This document shows positions 28,239 through 35,032 of a stretch of DNA of 64,000 nucleotides, in pieces. Within the stretch, counting starts at the first letter, position 1; the number at the start of each line of letters is the position of its first letter. A program made the translations under genes and the position numbers. The notes beneath the pieces are model-generated. The model did not search any database and had not been told where the DNA came from. It was given only the letters and a program-made list of their open reading frames with translations. Origin of the DNA: an uncultured Prevotella sp. Lineage in GTDB: Bacteria > Bacteroidota > Bacteroidia > Bacteroidales > Bacteroidaceae. The stretch lies in NCBI GenBank assembly GCA_944321645.1, contig CALUMB010000004.1, forward strand, positions 1 through 64,000, given 5' to 3'.

Positions 28239-30083
28239 TCACTCCACCGTGACAGACTTTGCCAGGTTGCGCGGCTGATCCACGTCCTTCCCCTTGCAAA
28301 CGGCAATGTGGTAGGCCAGGAGCTGCAGCGGTATGGTGGAAAGCAAAGGCTCGAGGCACTCTATCGTGTCGGGAAGCTCGATGACTTCGTCGGCAATGCT
28401 GCTGATGGTATCGTCGCCGCTGGTGACCACCGCTATAACCTTGCCCTTGCGAGCCTTCACCTCCTGGATGTTGCTCAGCACCTTTTCGTACATCGCGTTG
28501 TGGGTGGCTATCACCACCACGGGCATATCAGAGTCTATCAGGGCGATGGGGCCGTGCTTCATTTCGGCGGCGGGATAGCCTTCGGCGTGTATGTAGCTGA
28601 TTTCCTTCAGCTTGAGCGCACCCTCCAAGGCCACAGGATAGTTGTAGCCACGACCGAGGTAGAGGAAGTTGCGGGCGTAGGTAAACGTGCGGCTGAGGTC
28701 GGCTATCGCATCGTTCTGCTTGAGCACTTTCTCCATCTTGCTTGGGATTTCGTGCAGCTCGTTCAATATTTCGAGATAGAGACTGTCGCTTATCGTGCCT
28801 TTCTCCTTGGCCAATGCGAGTGCCAGCATCGACAGTACGGCCACCTGGCCGGTGAAAGCCTTGGTAGAGGCCACGCCAATCTCGGGCCCCACGTGGATGT
28901 ACGACCCGGTGTCGGTGGCGCGTGGTATGCTCGACCCCACGGCGTTGCAGATGCCGTAGATGAACGCCCCGTGCTCCCTGGCCAGCTTCACGGCCGCGAG
29001 CGTGTCGGCGGTCTCGCCGCTCTGCGAGATGGCTATCACAACGTCGTCGGGCGTTATCACCGGGTTGCGGTAGCGGAACTCGGAGGCATATTCCACCTCG
29101 ACGGGTATGCGGCAGAGGCCTTCTATCATCTGCTTGCCTATCAGGCCGGCGTGCCACGACGTGCCGCAGGCCACGATTATGAACCGCTTGGCGTTAAGCA
29201 GCTGCTTCTTGTAGTCGATGACTGCGCTCAGCACCACGTTGTCGCGGTCTACGTTGACGCGCCCCCTCATGCAGTTGGTGAGGCACTCCGGCTGCTCGAA
29301 TATCTCCTTGAGCATGAAGTGGGGGTATCCGCCCTTCTCAAGCTCGCCGAGGTTTATGTCCACCGTCTGCACCTCCGGGCTTAGCGGGCGGTTGAGTATG
29401 CTGACCACCTTAAGCTCTTCGTCGGGGCGTATCACGGCGATGTTGCCGTCTTGCAGGTAGACCACCTTGTCGGTGTATTCCACCAGCGGGCTTGCGTCAG
29501 ACCCGAGGAAGTATTCGTGGTCGCCGATGCCGATGACCAGCGGGCTTTGGTAGCGCGCAGCGATAATCTGGTTTGGGTTGCGCTTGTCGAGCAACGCTAT
29601 CGAATAGGCCCCTATCACCTCGTGGAGGGCAAGCTGCACGGCGGTGAGCAGGTCGAAGTTCTTGCGTTCCTGGATGTATTCGATGAGTTGCACGAGCACC
29701 TCCGTGTCGGTGTCGGAACGGAAGGTCACGCCCTTCTCGCTGAGCCTCTTGCGGAGGATGGCATAGTTTTCGATGATGCCGTTGTGTATTATGGCAAGGT
29801 TCTTCGACTGAGAATAGTGCGGGTGGGCGTTTACCGACGACGGCTCGCCGTGGGTCGCCCACCGGGTATGGGCGACGCCCACAGTTCCCGACAAGTCTTT
29901 GTCGGTGCAGAAGGCCACGAGGTCGTCCACCTTCCCCTTGGTCTTGTAAACGTTCAGGTTGCCGTCTTTATTGATGAGCGCCACTCCGGCGCTGTCGTAG
30001 CCCCTGTACTCAAGGCGGTGGAGCCCTTTAATCAAGATCGGGAACGCTTCCCTATTGCCTATATATCCTACGATGCCACACAT
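28239..30083 (-). CDS. glmS: Glutamine-fructose-6-phosphate aminotransferase
   Basis: Makes glucosamine 6-phosphate from fructose 6-phosphate and glutamine, the entry to peptidoglycan and LPS sugars. The 614 residues have an N-terminal class II glutaminase starting MCGIVGYIGN with Cys2 as nucleophile after Met removal, and RWATHGEP and the GIIENY segments. Two SIS domains follow (ACGTSWHAG, SQSGETADTL, LGRGYNYPVALEGALKLKE) and the C-terminus ends NLAKSVTVE. It begins 66 bases after the Wza-like gene and the purF-like gene follows 104 bases later. No glmS ribozyme was recognised in the short leader. Confidence 0.97.
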   Translation of the reverse strand: MCGIVGYIGNREAFPILIKGLHRLEYRGYDSAGVALINKDGNLNVYKTKGKVDDLVAFCTDKDLSGTVGVAHTRWATHGEPSSVNAHPHYSQSKNLAIIHNGIIENYAILRKRLSEKGVTFRSDTDTEVLVQLIEYIQERKNFDLLTAVQLALHEVIGAYSIALLDKRNPNQIIAARYQSPLVIGIGDHEYFLGSDASPLVEYTDKVVYLQDGNIAVIRPDEELKVVSILNRPLSPEVQTVDINLGELEKGGYPHFMLKEIFEQPECLTNCMRGRVNVDRDNVVLSAVIDYKKQLLNAKRFIIVACGTSWHAGLIGKQMIEGLCRIPVEVEYASEFRYRNPVITPDDVVIAISQSGETADTLAAVKLAREHGAFIYGICNAVGSSIPRATDTGSYIHVGPEIGVASTKAFTGQVAVLSMLALALAKEKGTISDSLYLEILNELHEIPSKMEKVLKQNDAIADLSRTFTYARNFLYLGRGYNYPVALEGALKLKEISYIHAEGYPAAEMKHGPIALIDSDMPVVVIATHNAMYEKVLSNIQEVKARKGKVIAVVTSGDDTISSIADEVIELPDTIECLEPLLSTIPLQLLAYHIAVCKGKDVDQPRNLAKSVTVE

Positions 30084-30149
30084 ACATTATAAATAAGAAA
30101 GGATTCTACAACACAAAACGAGCGGCGAACGACTGTCCGCCGCGCCGCG

Positions 30150-30959
30150 TTAATTCAAGATGTTATACAAGAGCGAAGTGAGCGAAATGAGTATCGACGT
30201 GGCCGAGAACCACAGCGTCGTCATGTTGCCCACGCTCGAGTTCTGCGCCTTCACCTTGTTAGGCTCCACATACACGATGTCGTTTTGCTGCAAGTAGTAG
30301 TAGGGCGAGTTAATCAGGTTGGCGTCGGTGAGGTCGAGCACGTGTATCGACTTCTTGCCCGAAGCGTCCTCGCGTATGAGCTTCACGTTGGTGCGCACGC
30401 CGTAGATGGTGAGGTCGCCGGCCTGCGCCAGTGCCTCGAGCACGCTTATCTTCTCGTTGCCCACGGTGTACATACCCGGGCGCGTCACCTCGCCGAGCAC
30501 GGAAATCTTGTAATTGCTCATCCTCACGTTCACGATGGGCGTCTCGCCCTTGCTCATAAACGGCTTGATTTTAGAGAGGATGAGGCGCTCGGCCTCCGAC
30601 TTAGTAAGCCCGCCCACCTTCAGGCGGCCTACGCGCGGGAAGTCGATGTAGCCCTCGTTGTCCACGAGGTAGCTCTGGAGCACTTCCTGCGAAGTGACGC
30701 TCATGCGGGCCTGCGTTGACAATACGGTGGGCACCGTCATGTTGAAAGGCGCGGCGGCCTCGCCATCTGTGGTGTTGACGGTGATGGTAAGCACGTCCTT
30801 CGGCATGATTCGCGCGTCGTACAGCATCTGCGACGGGCCGAGGTTTACACTTTCGCTGTTTTGGAAATAAGCTATGTGCTTGGTGCCGGAGCAGCTGCCA
30901 AACACTATGATTGCGGCCAAGATGGCCATACGGGCGATGAATTTCTTCACTGTTACCAT
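30150..30959 (-). CDS. Wza-like polysaccharide export lipoprotein
   Basis: An outer-membrane lipoprotein of 269 residues. The signal peptide ends in a lipobox with Cys23 (FGSC). A polysaccharide-export domain follows (IMPKDVLTITV, GYIDFPRVGRLKVGGLTKSEAE), then an SLBB-type domain (KISVLGEVTRPGMYTV, SVLEALAQAGDLT). A hydrophobic C-terminal segment (LWFSATSILISLTSLLYNIL) could be the membrane-crossing helix of the Wza barrel. No Wzc kinase or glycosyltransferase is nearby, so this is an orphan exporter gene. It lies 66 bases upstream of glmS on the same strand and may share its transcript, linking amino-sugar supply with surface polysaccharide. Confidence 0.88.
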   Translation of the reverse strand: MVTVKKFIARMAILAAIIVFGSCSGTKHIAYFQNSESVNLGPSQMLYDARIMPKDVLTITVNTTDGEAAAPFNMTVPTVLSTQARMSVTSQEVLQSYLVDNEGYIDFPRVGRLKVGGLTKSEAERLILSKIKPFMSKGETPIVNVRMSNYKISVLGEVTRPGMYTVGNEKISVLEALAQAGDLTIYGVRTNVKLIREDASGKKSIHVLDLTDANLINSPYYYLQQNDIVYVEPNKVKAQNSSVGNMTTLWFSATSILISLTSLLYNILN

Positions 30960-30982
30960 TTGTCTAATCGATTAACCGCCTG

Positions 30983-31014
30983 CAAATTTACACCTAATTT
31001 TCCACATAAGCAAG
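30983..31014 (-). promoter_or_regulatory. Promoter of the Wza-like gene (and possibly glmS)
   Basis: On the minus strand CTTG (31011-31014, one mismatch to TTTG), 20 nt, then TAAATTTG (30983-30990), about 24 bases before the ATG. Confidence 0.75.
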
Positions 31015-31186
31015 AAAAACGTGTAGCAATCTATCAACAATGTTGGCTTGGCTGCGGGGCGGGAGCGGCAAGCGGCGCGGCATGGCACGCAATGGCGGCA
31101 GACGCCGGCCACCGCCCGGCCACCCGGAAACGCCACAAAAGCGCAGCAAGGCTTGCGCCGGCCAACACTGTTTCGCCACGCCTTGC

Positions 31187-31405
31187 GTTAACATTTGCGC
31201 GTTAAAATCGTTAATTGCGGCCACATTGCATAACTACTTGGCCACCAAGCCATTGCGCGACGTGCCGTCTTGGCTTGCAAAACGTGCCGTTTTAGCGCTC
31301 GAAACGACCCATTTCGCAAGCCAAGACGGCTCGTTTTGCAAGCCGAAACGGCACATATCGAAAACAGGCGGAGGCGGCACCACTTTTAGTTGCATATATG
31401 CAAGC
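31187..31405 (+). repeat. Dispersed 22-nt-phased palindrome element, copy D (complete)
   Basis: GTTAACATTTGCGCGTTAAA at the left end, then five units at 31257, 31279, 31301, 31323 and 31345, all 22 nt apart. The right end contains TTTTAGTTGCATATATGCAA, whose last 14 bases are a perfect palindrome. Unit 1 carries GTCTTGGCTTGC and unit 4 carries GCAAGCCAAGAC: a changed pair that still matches, unlike the GTTTT/AAAAC of other copies. Confidence 0.85.
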
Positions 31406-31520
31406 AAGCCAACGGCGCAACAAACGCACCCACCGCCTTCGCGCCTTGCCCCGCAATATGCAACGAGCCGCCTTGCCACCCGCGGCCCCGCTGCGGGCAA
31501 GGCCATGGGAAGCAAAGCGG

Positions 31521-31557
31521 CTCGGGCCGCCTACAGCCGCGAGGCTGCAAGCCCGGC
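31521..31557 (-). terminator. Hairpin behind uxaC
   Basis: On the minus strand GCTTGCAGCC pairs with GGCTGTAGGC (two wobbles, 4-nt loop) immediately after the uxaC stop. The downstream T content is modest. Confidence 0.5.
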
Positions 31558-31559
31558 TA

Positions 31560-32960
31560 TCAATAGAATTTGAAGTAGCGGCGGGCGTTGTTGTACGAGA
31601 TGTCCTCCACCATGCGGCTCAGTATCGCGTGGTCGTTGGGCAGCAGGCCCTTCTCCACGTCGGTGCCGAGCAGGTTGCAGAGCAGGCGGCGGAAGTATTC
31701 GTGGCGCGGGTAGCTCAAGAACGAGCGCGAGTCGGTGAGCATGCCCACGAAACGGCTAAGCAGGCCAAGCACCGAGAGGGCGTTCATCTGGCGCGTCATG
31801 CCGTCGAGCTGGTCGTTGAACCACCAGCCGGAGCCGAACTGAATCTTGCCGGGGCAGCCGCCCTGGAAGTTGCCGAGCATGGTGGCTATCACCTCGTTGG
31901 CGCAGGGGTTGAGCGTGTAGAGGATGGTGCGGGTGAGCTTGCCCTCCATGTTGAGCTTGTTGAGGAACTTGCTCATGGCCTTGGCAGTGTTGAACTCGCC
32001 GATGGAGTCGAAGCCGGTGTCGGGGCCGAGCAGCTCGTACATCTTGGTGTTGTTGTCGCGGATGGCGCCATAGTGGAACTGCTGCGTCCAGTCGGCGTCG
32101 GCGTCCATCTCGGCCATCTTGGTGAGGAAGCAGTTCTTGTACTGGCGCACTTCGAGCGTGGAAAGCTCCTTCTTCGACATAGCCTTGGCGAATATGGACT
32201 CAATCTGCGCGTCGGTGTACTCCTCGTCGTAGAACTCCTCGATGCCGTGGTCGGACAGGCGGCAGCCGTTTTCGGCGAAGAAGTCGTGGCGCTTCTGCAT
32301 TGCGTCCATCATGTCCTTGAAGGTGGTGATGGTCACTCCGGCCACTTCGCCAAGCTGGTTAACGTAGTCGGGGAACTCCGGCTTCTCTATGTTCATGGCC
32401 TTGTCGGGGCGCCAGGCCGGTATCATCTTTATCTCGAAGCCGCTCTCGCGGGTCTGCTTGTGGTAGCGCAGGTCGTCCACGGGGTCGTCGGTGGTGCATA
32501 CGCACTCCACGTTGTAGCGGCGCATAAGGCCGCGCGCGGAGTACTCGGGCTGCTTAAGCTTCTCGTTGCACTCGTCGTAAATCTCGCGTGCGGTGTCGGG
32601 GCCGAGCAGCTTGGTTATGCCGAAGGCCGTCTTAAGCTCGAGGTGAGTCCAGTGGTATAGCGGGTTGCGGAATGTGTATGGCACGGTCTCGGCCCACTTC
32701 TCGAACTTCTCCCAGTCGCTGGTGTCCTTGCCGGTGCAGTACTTCTCGTCCACGCCGTTGGTGCGCATAGCCCTCCACTTGTAGTGGTCGCCGCCGAGCC
32801 ACAGCTCCGTGATGCTGCGGAACTTGTGGTCGTTGGCCACCATCTCCGGTATCAGGTGGCAGTGGTAGTCGATGATGGGCATCTTGGCCGCATGATTGTG
32901 GAACAGGTCTTGCGCAACCTCGTTGTCGAGCAAGAAGTTTTCGTCATTAAATTGCTTCAT
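31560..32960 (-). CDS. uxaC: Glucuronate (uronate) isomerase
   Basis: Converts galacturonate to tagaturonate and glucuronate to fructuronate, the first cytosolic step after pectin breakdown. The 466 residues have the normal length. The amidohydrolase-like metal motif is in PIIDYHCHLIPEMVA, with later ECVCTTDDPVDDL and the C-terminal YPRHEYFRRLLCN. The start at 32960 gives MKQFNDENFLLDNEVA, the usual N-terminus. ATGs at 32984 and 33071 would add a low-complexity GC-rich stretch. No other uronate genes (uxaA, uxaB, kdgK) are adjacent. Confidence 0.95.
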   Translation of the reverse strand: MKQFNDENFLLDNEVAQDLFHNHAAKMPIIDYHCHLIPEMVANDHKFRSITELWLGGDHYKWRAMRTNGVDEKYCTGKDTSDWEKFEKWAETVPYTFRNPLYHWTHLELKTAFGITKLLGPDTAREIYDECNEKLKQPEYSARGLMRRYNVECVCTTDDPVDDLRYHKQTRESGFEIKMIPAWRPDKAMNIEKPEFPDYVNQLGEVAGVTITTFKDMMDAMQKRHDFFAENGCRLSDHGIEEFYDEEYTDAQIESIFAKAMSKKELSTLEVRQYKNCFLTKMAEMDADADWTQQFHYGAIRDNNTKMYELLGPDTGFDSIGEFNTAKAMSKFLNKLNMEGKLTRTILYTLNPCANEVIATMLGNFQGGCPGKIQFGSGWWFNDQLDGMTRQMNALSVLGLLSRFVGMLTDSRSFLSYPRHEYFRRLLCNLLGTDVEKGLLPNDHAILSRMVEDISYNNARRYFKFY

Positions 32961-33001
32961 ACTTAGGCTTTTATTGATTGACATGAGTTTCAGTTTCAGG
33001 C

Positions 33002-33040
33002 TGGCCCGCGCCGGGCCGGGGCCGGGCCGAAGCCCGCCGG
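33002..33040 (-). other. GC-rich structured leader of uxaC
   Basis: Between the uxaC promoter and start, the transcript contains CGGGC-UUCG-GCCCG, a classic stable tetraloop hairpin, followed by GGCCCG-GCG-CGGGCC. The sequence suggests a strongly folded 5' leader of about 120 bases. Confidence 0.5.
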
Positions 33041-33087
33041 AGCGCACTCGCGGCCCTGACGGCACGCGCACCGCGCCCTTATACTTG

Positions 33088-33120
33088 CAAAAGTACGAAA
33101 ATATTTCTGCATTATCGAAA
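33088..33120 (-). promoter_or_regulatory. Promoter of uxaC
   Basis: On the minus strand TTTC (33117-33120), 21 nt, TACTTTTG (33088-33095). It stands back to back with the ansA -7 element at 33129. Confidence 0.65.
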
Positions 33121-33128
33121 ACTTTAAT

Positions 33129-33136
33129 TATTTTTG
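33129..33136 (+). promoter_or_regulatory. Putative -7 element of ansA
   Basis: TATTTTTG matches TAnnTTTG. The ORF start at 33134 overlaps it, so the ATG at 33158 is preferred. Confidence 0.65.
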
Positions 33137-33157
33137 CACCAAAAACATACGCAAACG

Positions 33158-34192
33158 ATGACGTACAGCAACAATGTATTGTTGGTTTACACCGGCGGCA
33201 CGATAGGCATGAGCCGCAACGAGTCCACCGGCGCCCTCGAGCCGTTCAACTTCGAGCACCTGCTAAGCAAGGTGCCGGAGCTGACGCAGTTCCCCACCCA
33301 CATAGCCACATACCAGTTCACCCCGCCAATCGACAGCAGCAATATGTCGCCCGCGCTGTGGGTCGAACTGACGCACATCATAGCCGACAACTACGACAGC
33401 TACGACGGCTTCGTGATACTGCACGGCACCGACACGATGTCGTACACGGCCTCCGCGCTTAGCTTCATGCTCGAAAACCTGACCAAGCCCGTCATCCTGA
33501 CGGGCAGCCAGCTGCCCATAGGACAGCTGCGCACCGACGGGAAGGAGAACCTGATAACGAGCATCGAGATAGCCTCGGCAAAGCGGCCCGACGGCTCGGC
33601 CATGGTGCCGGAGGTGGGGATATACTTCAACGGCCACCTGATGCGCGGCAACCGCACCACGAAGATGAGCGCAGACGACTTCAACGCCTTCGAGAGCTTC
33701 AACTTCCCGCACCTGGCCGACGCCGGGGTGAACATCACTTACAGGGAGAATATAATAAGGTATCCCGATGCCTCGCGCCAGATGACGCCACACTTCAGGC
33801 TCGACAACAACGTCATAGTGTTCACAATCTTCCCGGGCATACGCGAAGACTTGGTGCGACACATCATCGCCACGCCAAACCTGCGCTCGATAGTGATGCG
33901 CACCTTCGGCAGCGGCAACGCCCCGCAGTCGACATGGCTGCTCAAAGCCCTAAAGGAAGCCACACTGCACGGCAAGCTAATAATAAACATCAGCCAGTGC
34001 ATGGCGGGCTGCGTGGAGATGGGACGCTACGACACGGGCTACCAGCTGAAGGAGGCTGGGGTGATAAGCGGCCACGACAGCACTGTGGAAAGCGCCGTTA
34101 CAAAGCTGATGTACCTGCAAGCCAAGTTCGACGACACGGAAACCGTGCGCCACTATATGTCGGAAAACATTCGCGGAGAGATGAGCGTCTGA
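33158..34192 (+). CDS. ansA: Type I L-asparaginase
   Basis: Hydrolyses asparagine to aspartate and ammonia. The 344-residue protein has no signal peptide, which points to the cytoplasmic type I enzyme. The two catalytic threonine motifs are present: VYTGGTIGM near residue 10 and LHGTDTMSYTA near residue 90. The conserved GSQLPIGQLRTDGKENL and QCMAGCVEMGRYDTG segments follow. It is a single gene with its own promoter, divergent from uxaC, and followed by two hairpins. Confidence 0.94.
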   Translation: MTYSNNVLLVYTGGTIGMSRNESTGALEPFNFEHLLSKVPELTQFPTHIATYQFTPPIDSSNMSPALWVELTHIIADNYDSYDGFVILHGTDTMSYTASALSFMLENLTKPVILTGSQLPIGQLRTDGKENLITSIEIASAKRPDGSAMVPEVGIYFNGHLMRGNRTTKMSADDFNAFESFNFPHLADAGVNITYRENIIRYPDASRQMTPHFRLDNNVIVFTIFPGIREDLVRHIIATPNLRSIVMRTFGSGNAPQSTWLLKALKEATLHGKLIINISQCMAGCVEMGRYDTGYQLKEAGVISGHDSTVESAVTKLMYLQAKFDDTETVRHYMSENIRGEMSV

Positions 34193-34216
34193 CGCTGAAC
34201 AGGCGGCACGACGCAC

Positions 34217-34289
34217 AAGCGCGGCAAAGGCGGGAATCCACCTTTGCCGCGCTTGCCATATAAGGTAGGCGACGCCTGGAGGCGTTTTT
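34217..34289 (+). terminator. Two hairpins ending ansA transcription
   Basis: A perfect 14-bp stem, AAGCGCGGCAAAGG (34217-34230) with CCTTTGCCGCGCTT (34241-34254), is followed by ACGCC-TGGA-GGCGT (34272-34285) with TTTTT behind it. The second is a standard rho-independent terminator. Confidence 0.8.
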
Positions 34290-34303
34290 AAGGGTAAAGA
34301 GAG

Positions 34304-35032
34304 TCAGCCGCCCACCCTAAGCCGCCGCCAGACGCAATCTGGGATGAGCCGCCAGAGCGTGGTGAGCACGCCCCAACGCCAGTCTATCACCACGACATGG
34401 CGGCGGGCATAGACCGCGCGCACTATCGCACGCGCCACGTCGGCAGCCTGCATGAGCATCGGATAGCGCGGATTGTCGCCGAGCAAGGCTGTGGCCACGA
34501 AGCCGGGGCGTATGTCGGTGAAGGCGATAGGCAGCGAACGGATGTGCGCCAACTGCTCCAAAGCTTGCAGGTATGCGTTCTGGAAGGCCTTCGTGGCCGA
34601 ATAGGCAGGCGCGGCGCCAAGCCCCTTGGTGCCTGCTATCGACGATATTACGGCAATCTGGCCGCCACCGCCGCCGGCCATCAGGCGGAAGGCTTCGCCC
34701 GTCATGCGCGCGAAGCCGAGCGCATTGGTATCGACGGTGGCCAGCTCCTTGGCCGGGTCGAGGGCCGGGTTCTGCCACCCTATGCCCGAAGCATGGAAGT
34801 ATAAGTCCATGCCGCCCACCCTATCGACAAGCCCGTCGAGGCGTTCGGGCGCGTCGGGCGCGGTGACGTCAATCTCGGCCACCTCCACCCTGTCGGGGCA
34901 AGCCGCCCGCAACTGTTCCAACAAACCAAGGCGACGGGCTGCAACGCCTATGCGCCACCCGTCGCCAAGGAGTATCTTCGCGACCTCGAGTCCAAGCCCC
35001 GAGGTCGCGCCGACTATTATGGCCCGCCTCAT
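34304..35032 (-). CDS. Short-chain dehydrogenase/reductase
   Basis: A 242-residue NAD(P)-dependent oxidoreductase with a Rossmann fold. Cofactor loop GATSGLG is at 8-14. The catalytic Ser is in VISSIAG (about 131), and Tyr144 and Lys148 are in YSATK. The substrate is unknown. Its start overlaps the end of the GH105 gene by 4 bases (ATGA), so it is translationally coupled to that gene and is probably the last member of the DPP IV / GH105 / SDR operon. A role on a sugar product of the GH105 enzyme is possible but unproven. The cluster of hydrophobic residues near the C-terminus may bind membrane. Confidence 0.88.
   Translation of the reverse strand: MRRAIIVGATSGLGLEVAKILLGDGWRIGVAARRLGLLEQLRAACPDRVEVAEIDVTAPDAPERLDGLVDRVGGMDLYFHASGIGWQNPALDPAKELATVDTNALGFARMTGEAFRLMAGGGGGQIAVISSIAGTKGLGAAPAYSATKAFQNAYLQALEQLAHIRSLPIAFTDIRPGFVATALLGDNPRYPMLMQAADVARAIVRAVYARRHVVVIDWRWGVLTTLWRLIPDCVWRRLRVGG

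Larger units (their letters stand above)
30960..31559. other. Intergenic region between uxaC and the Wza-like gene
   Basis: No credible gene was found in these 600 bases; the open frames are shadows of GC-rich sequence. The region contains the Wza-like gene promoter, a complete palindrome element (copy D), and a hairpin behind uxaC. Confidence 0.7.

Noticed and set aside
30084..30149. glmS ribozyme in front of glmS
   Set aside because: The gap is only 66 bases and shows no ribozyme core; the known ribozyme is mainly from Firmicutes.
32961..33071. N-terminal extension of UxaC
   Set aside because: The added residues are Pro/Gly/Arg-rich translation of the GC-rich leader and are absent from the usual UxaC N-terminus.
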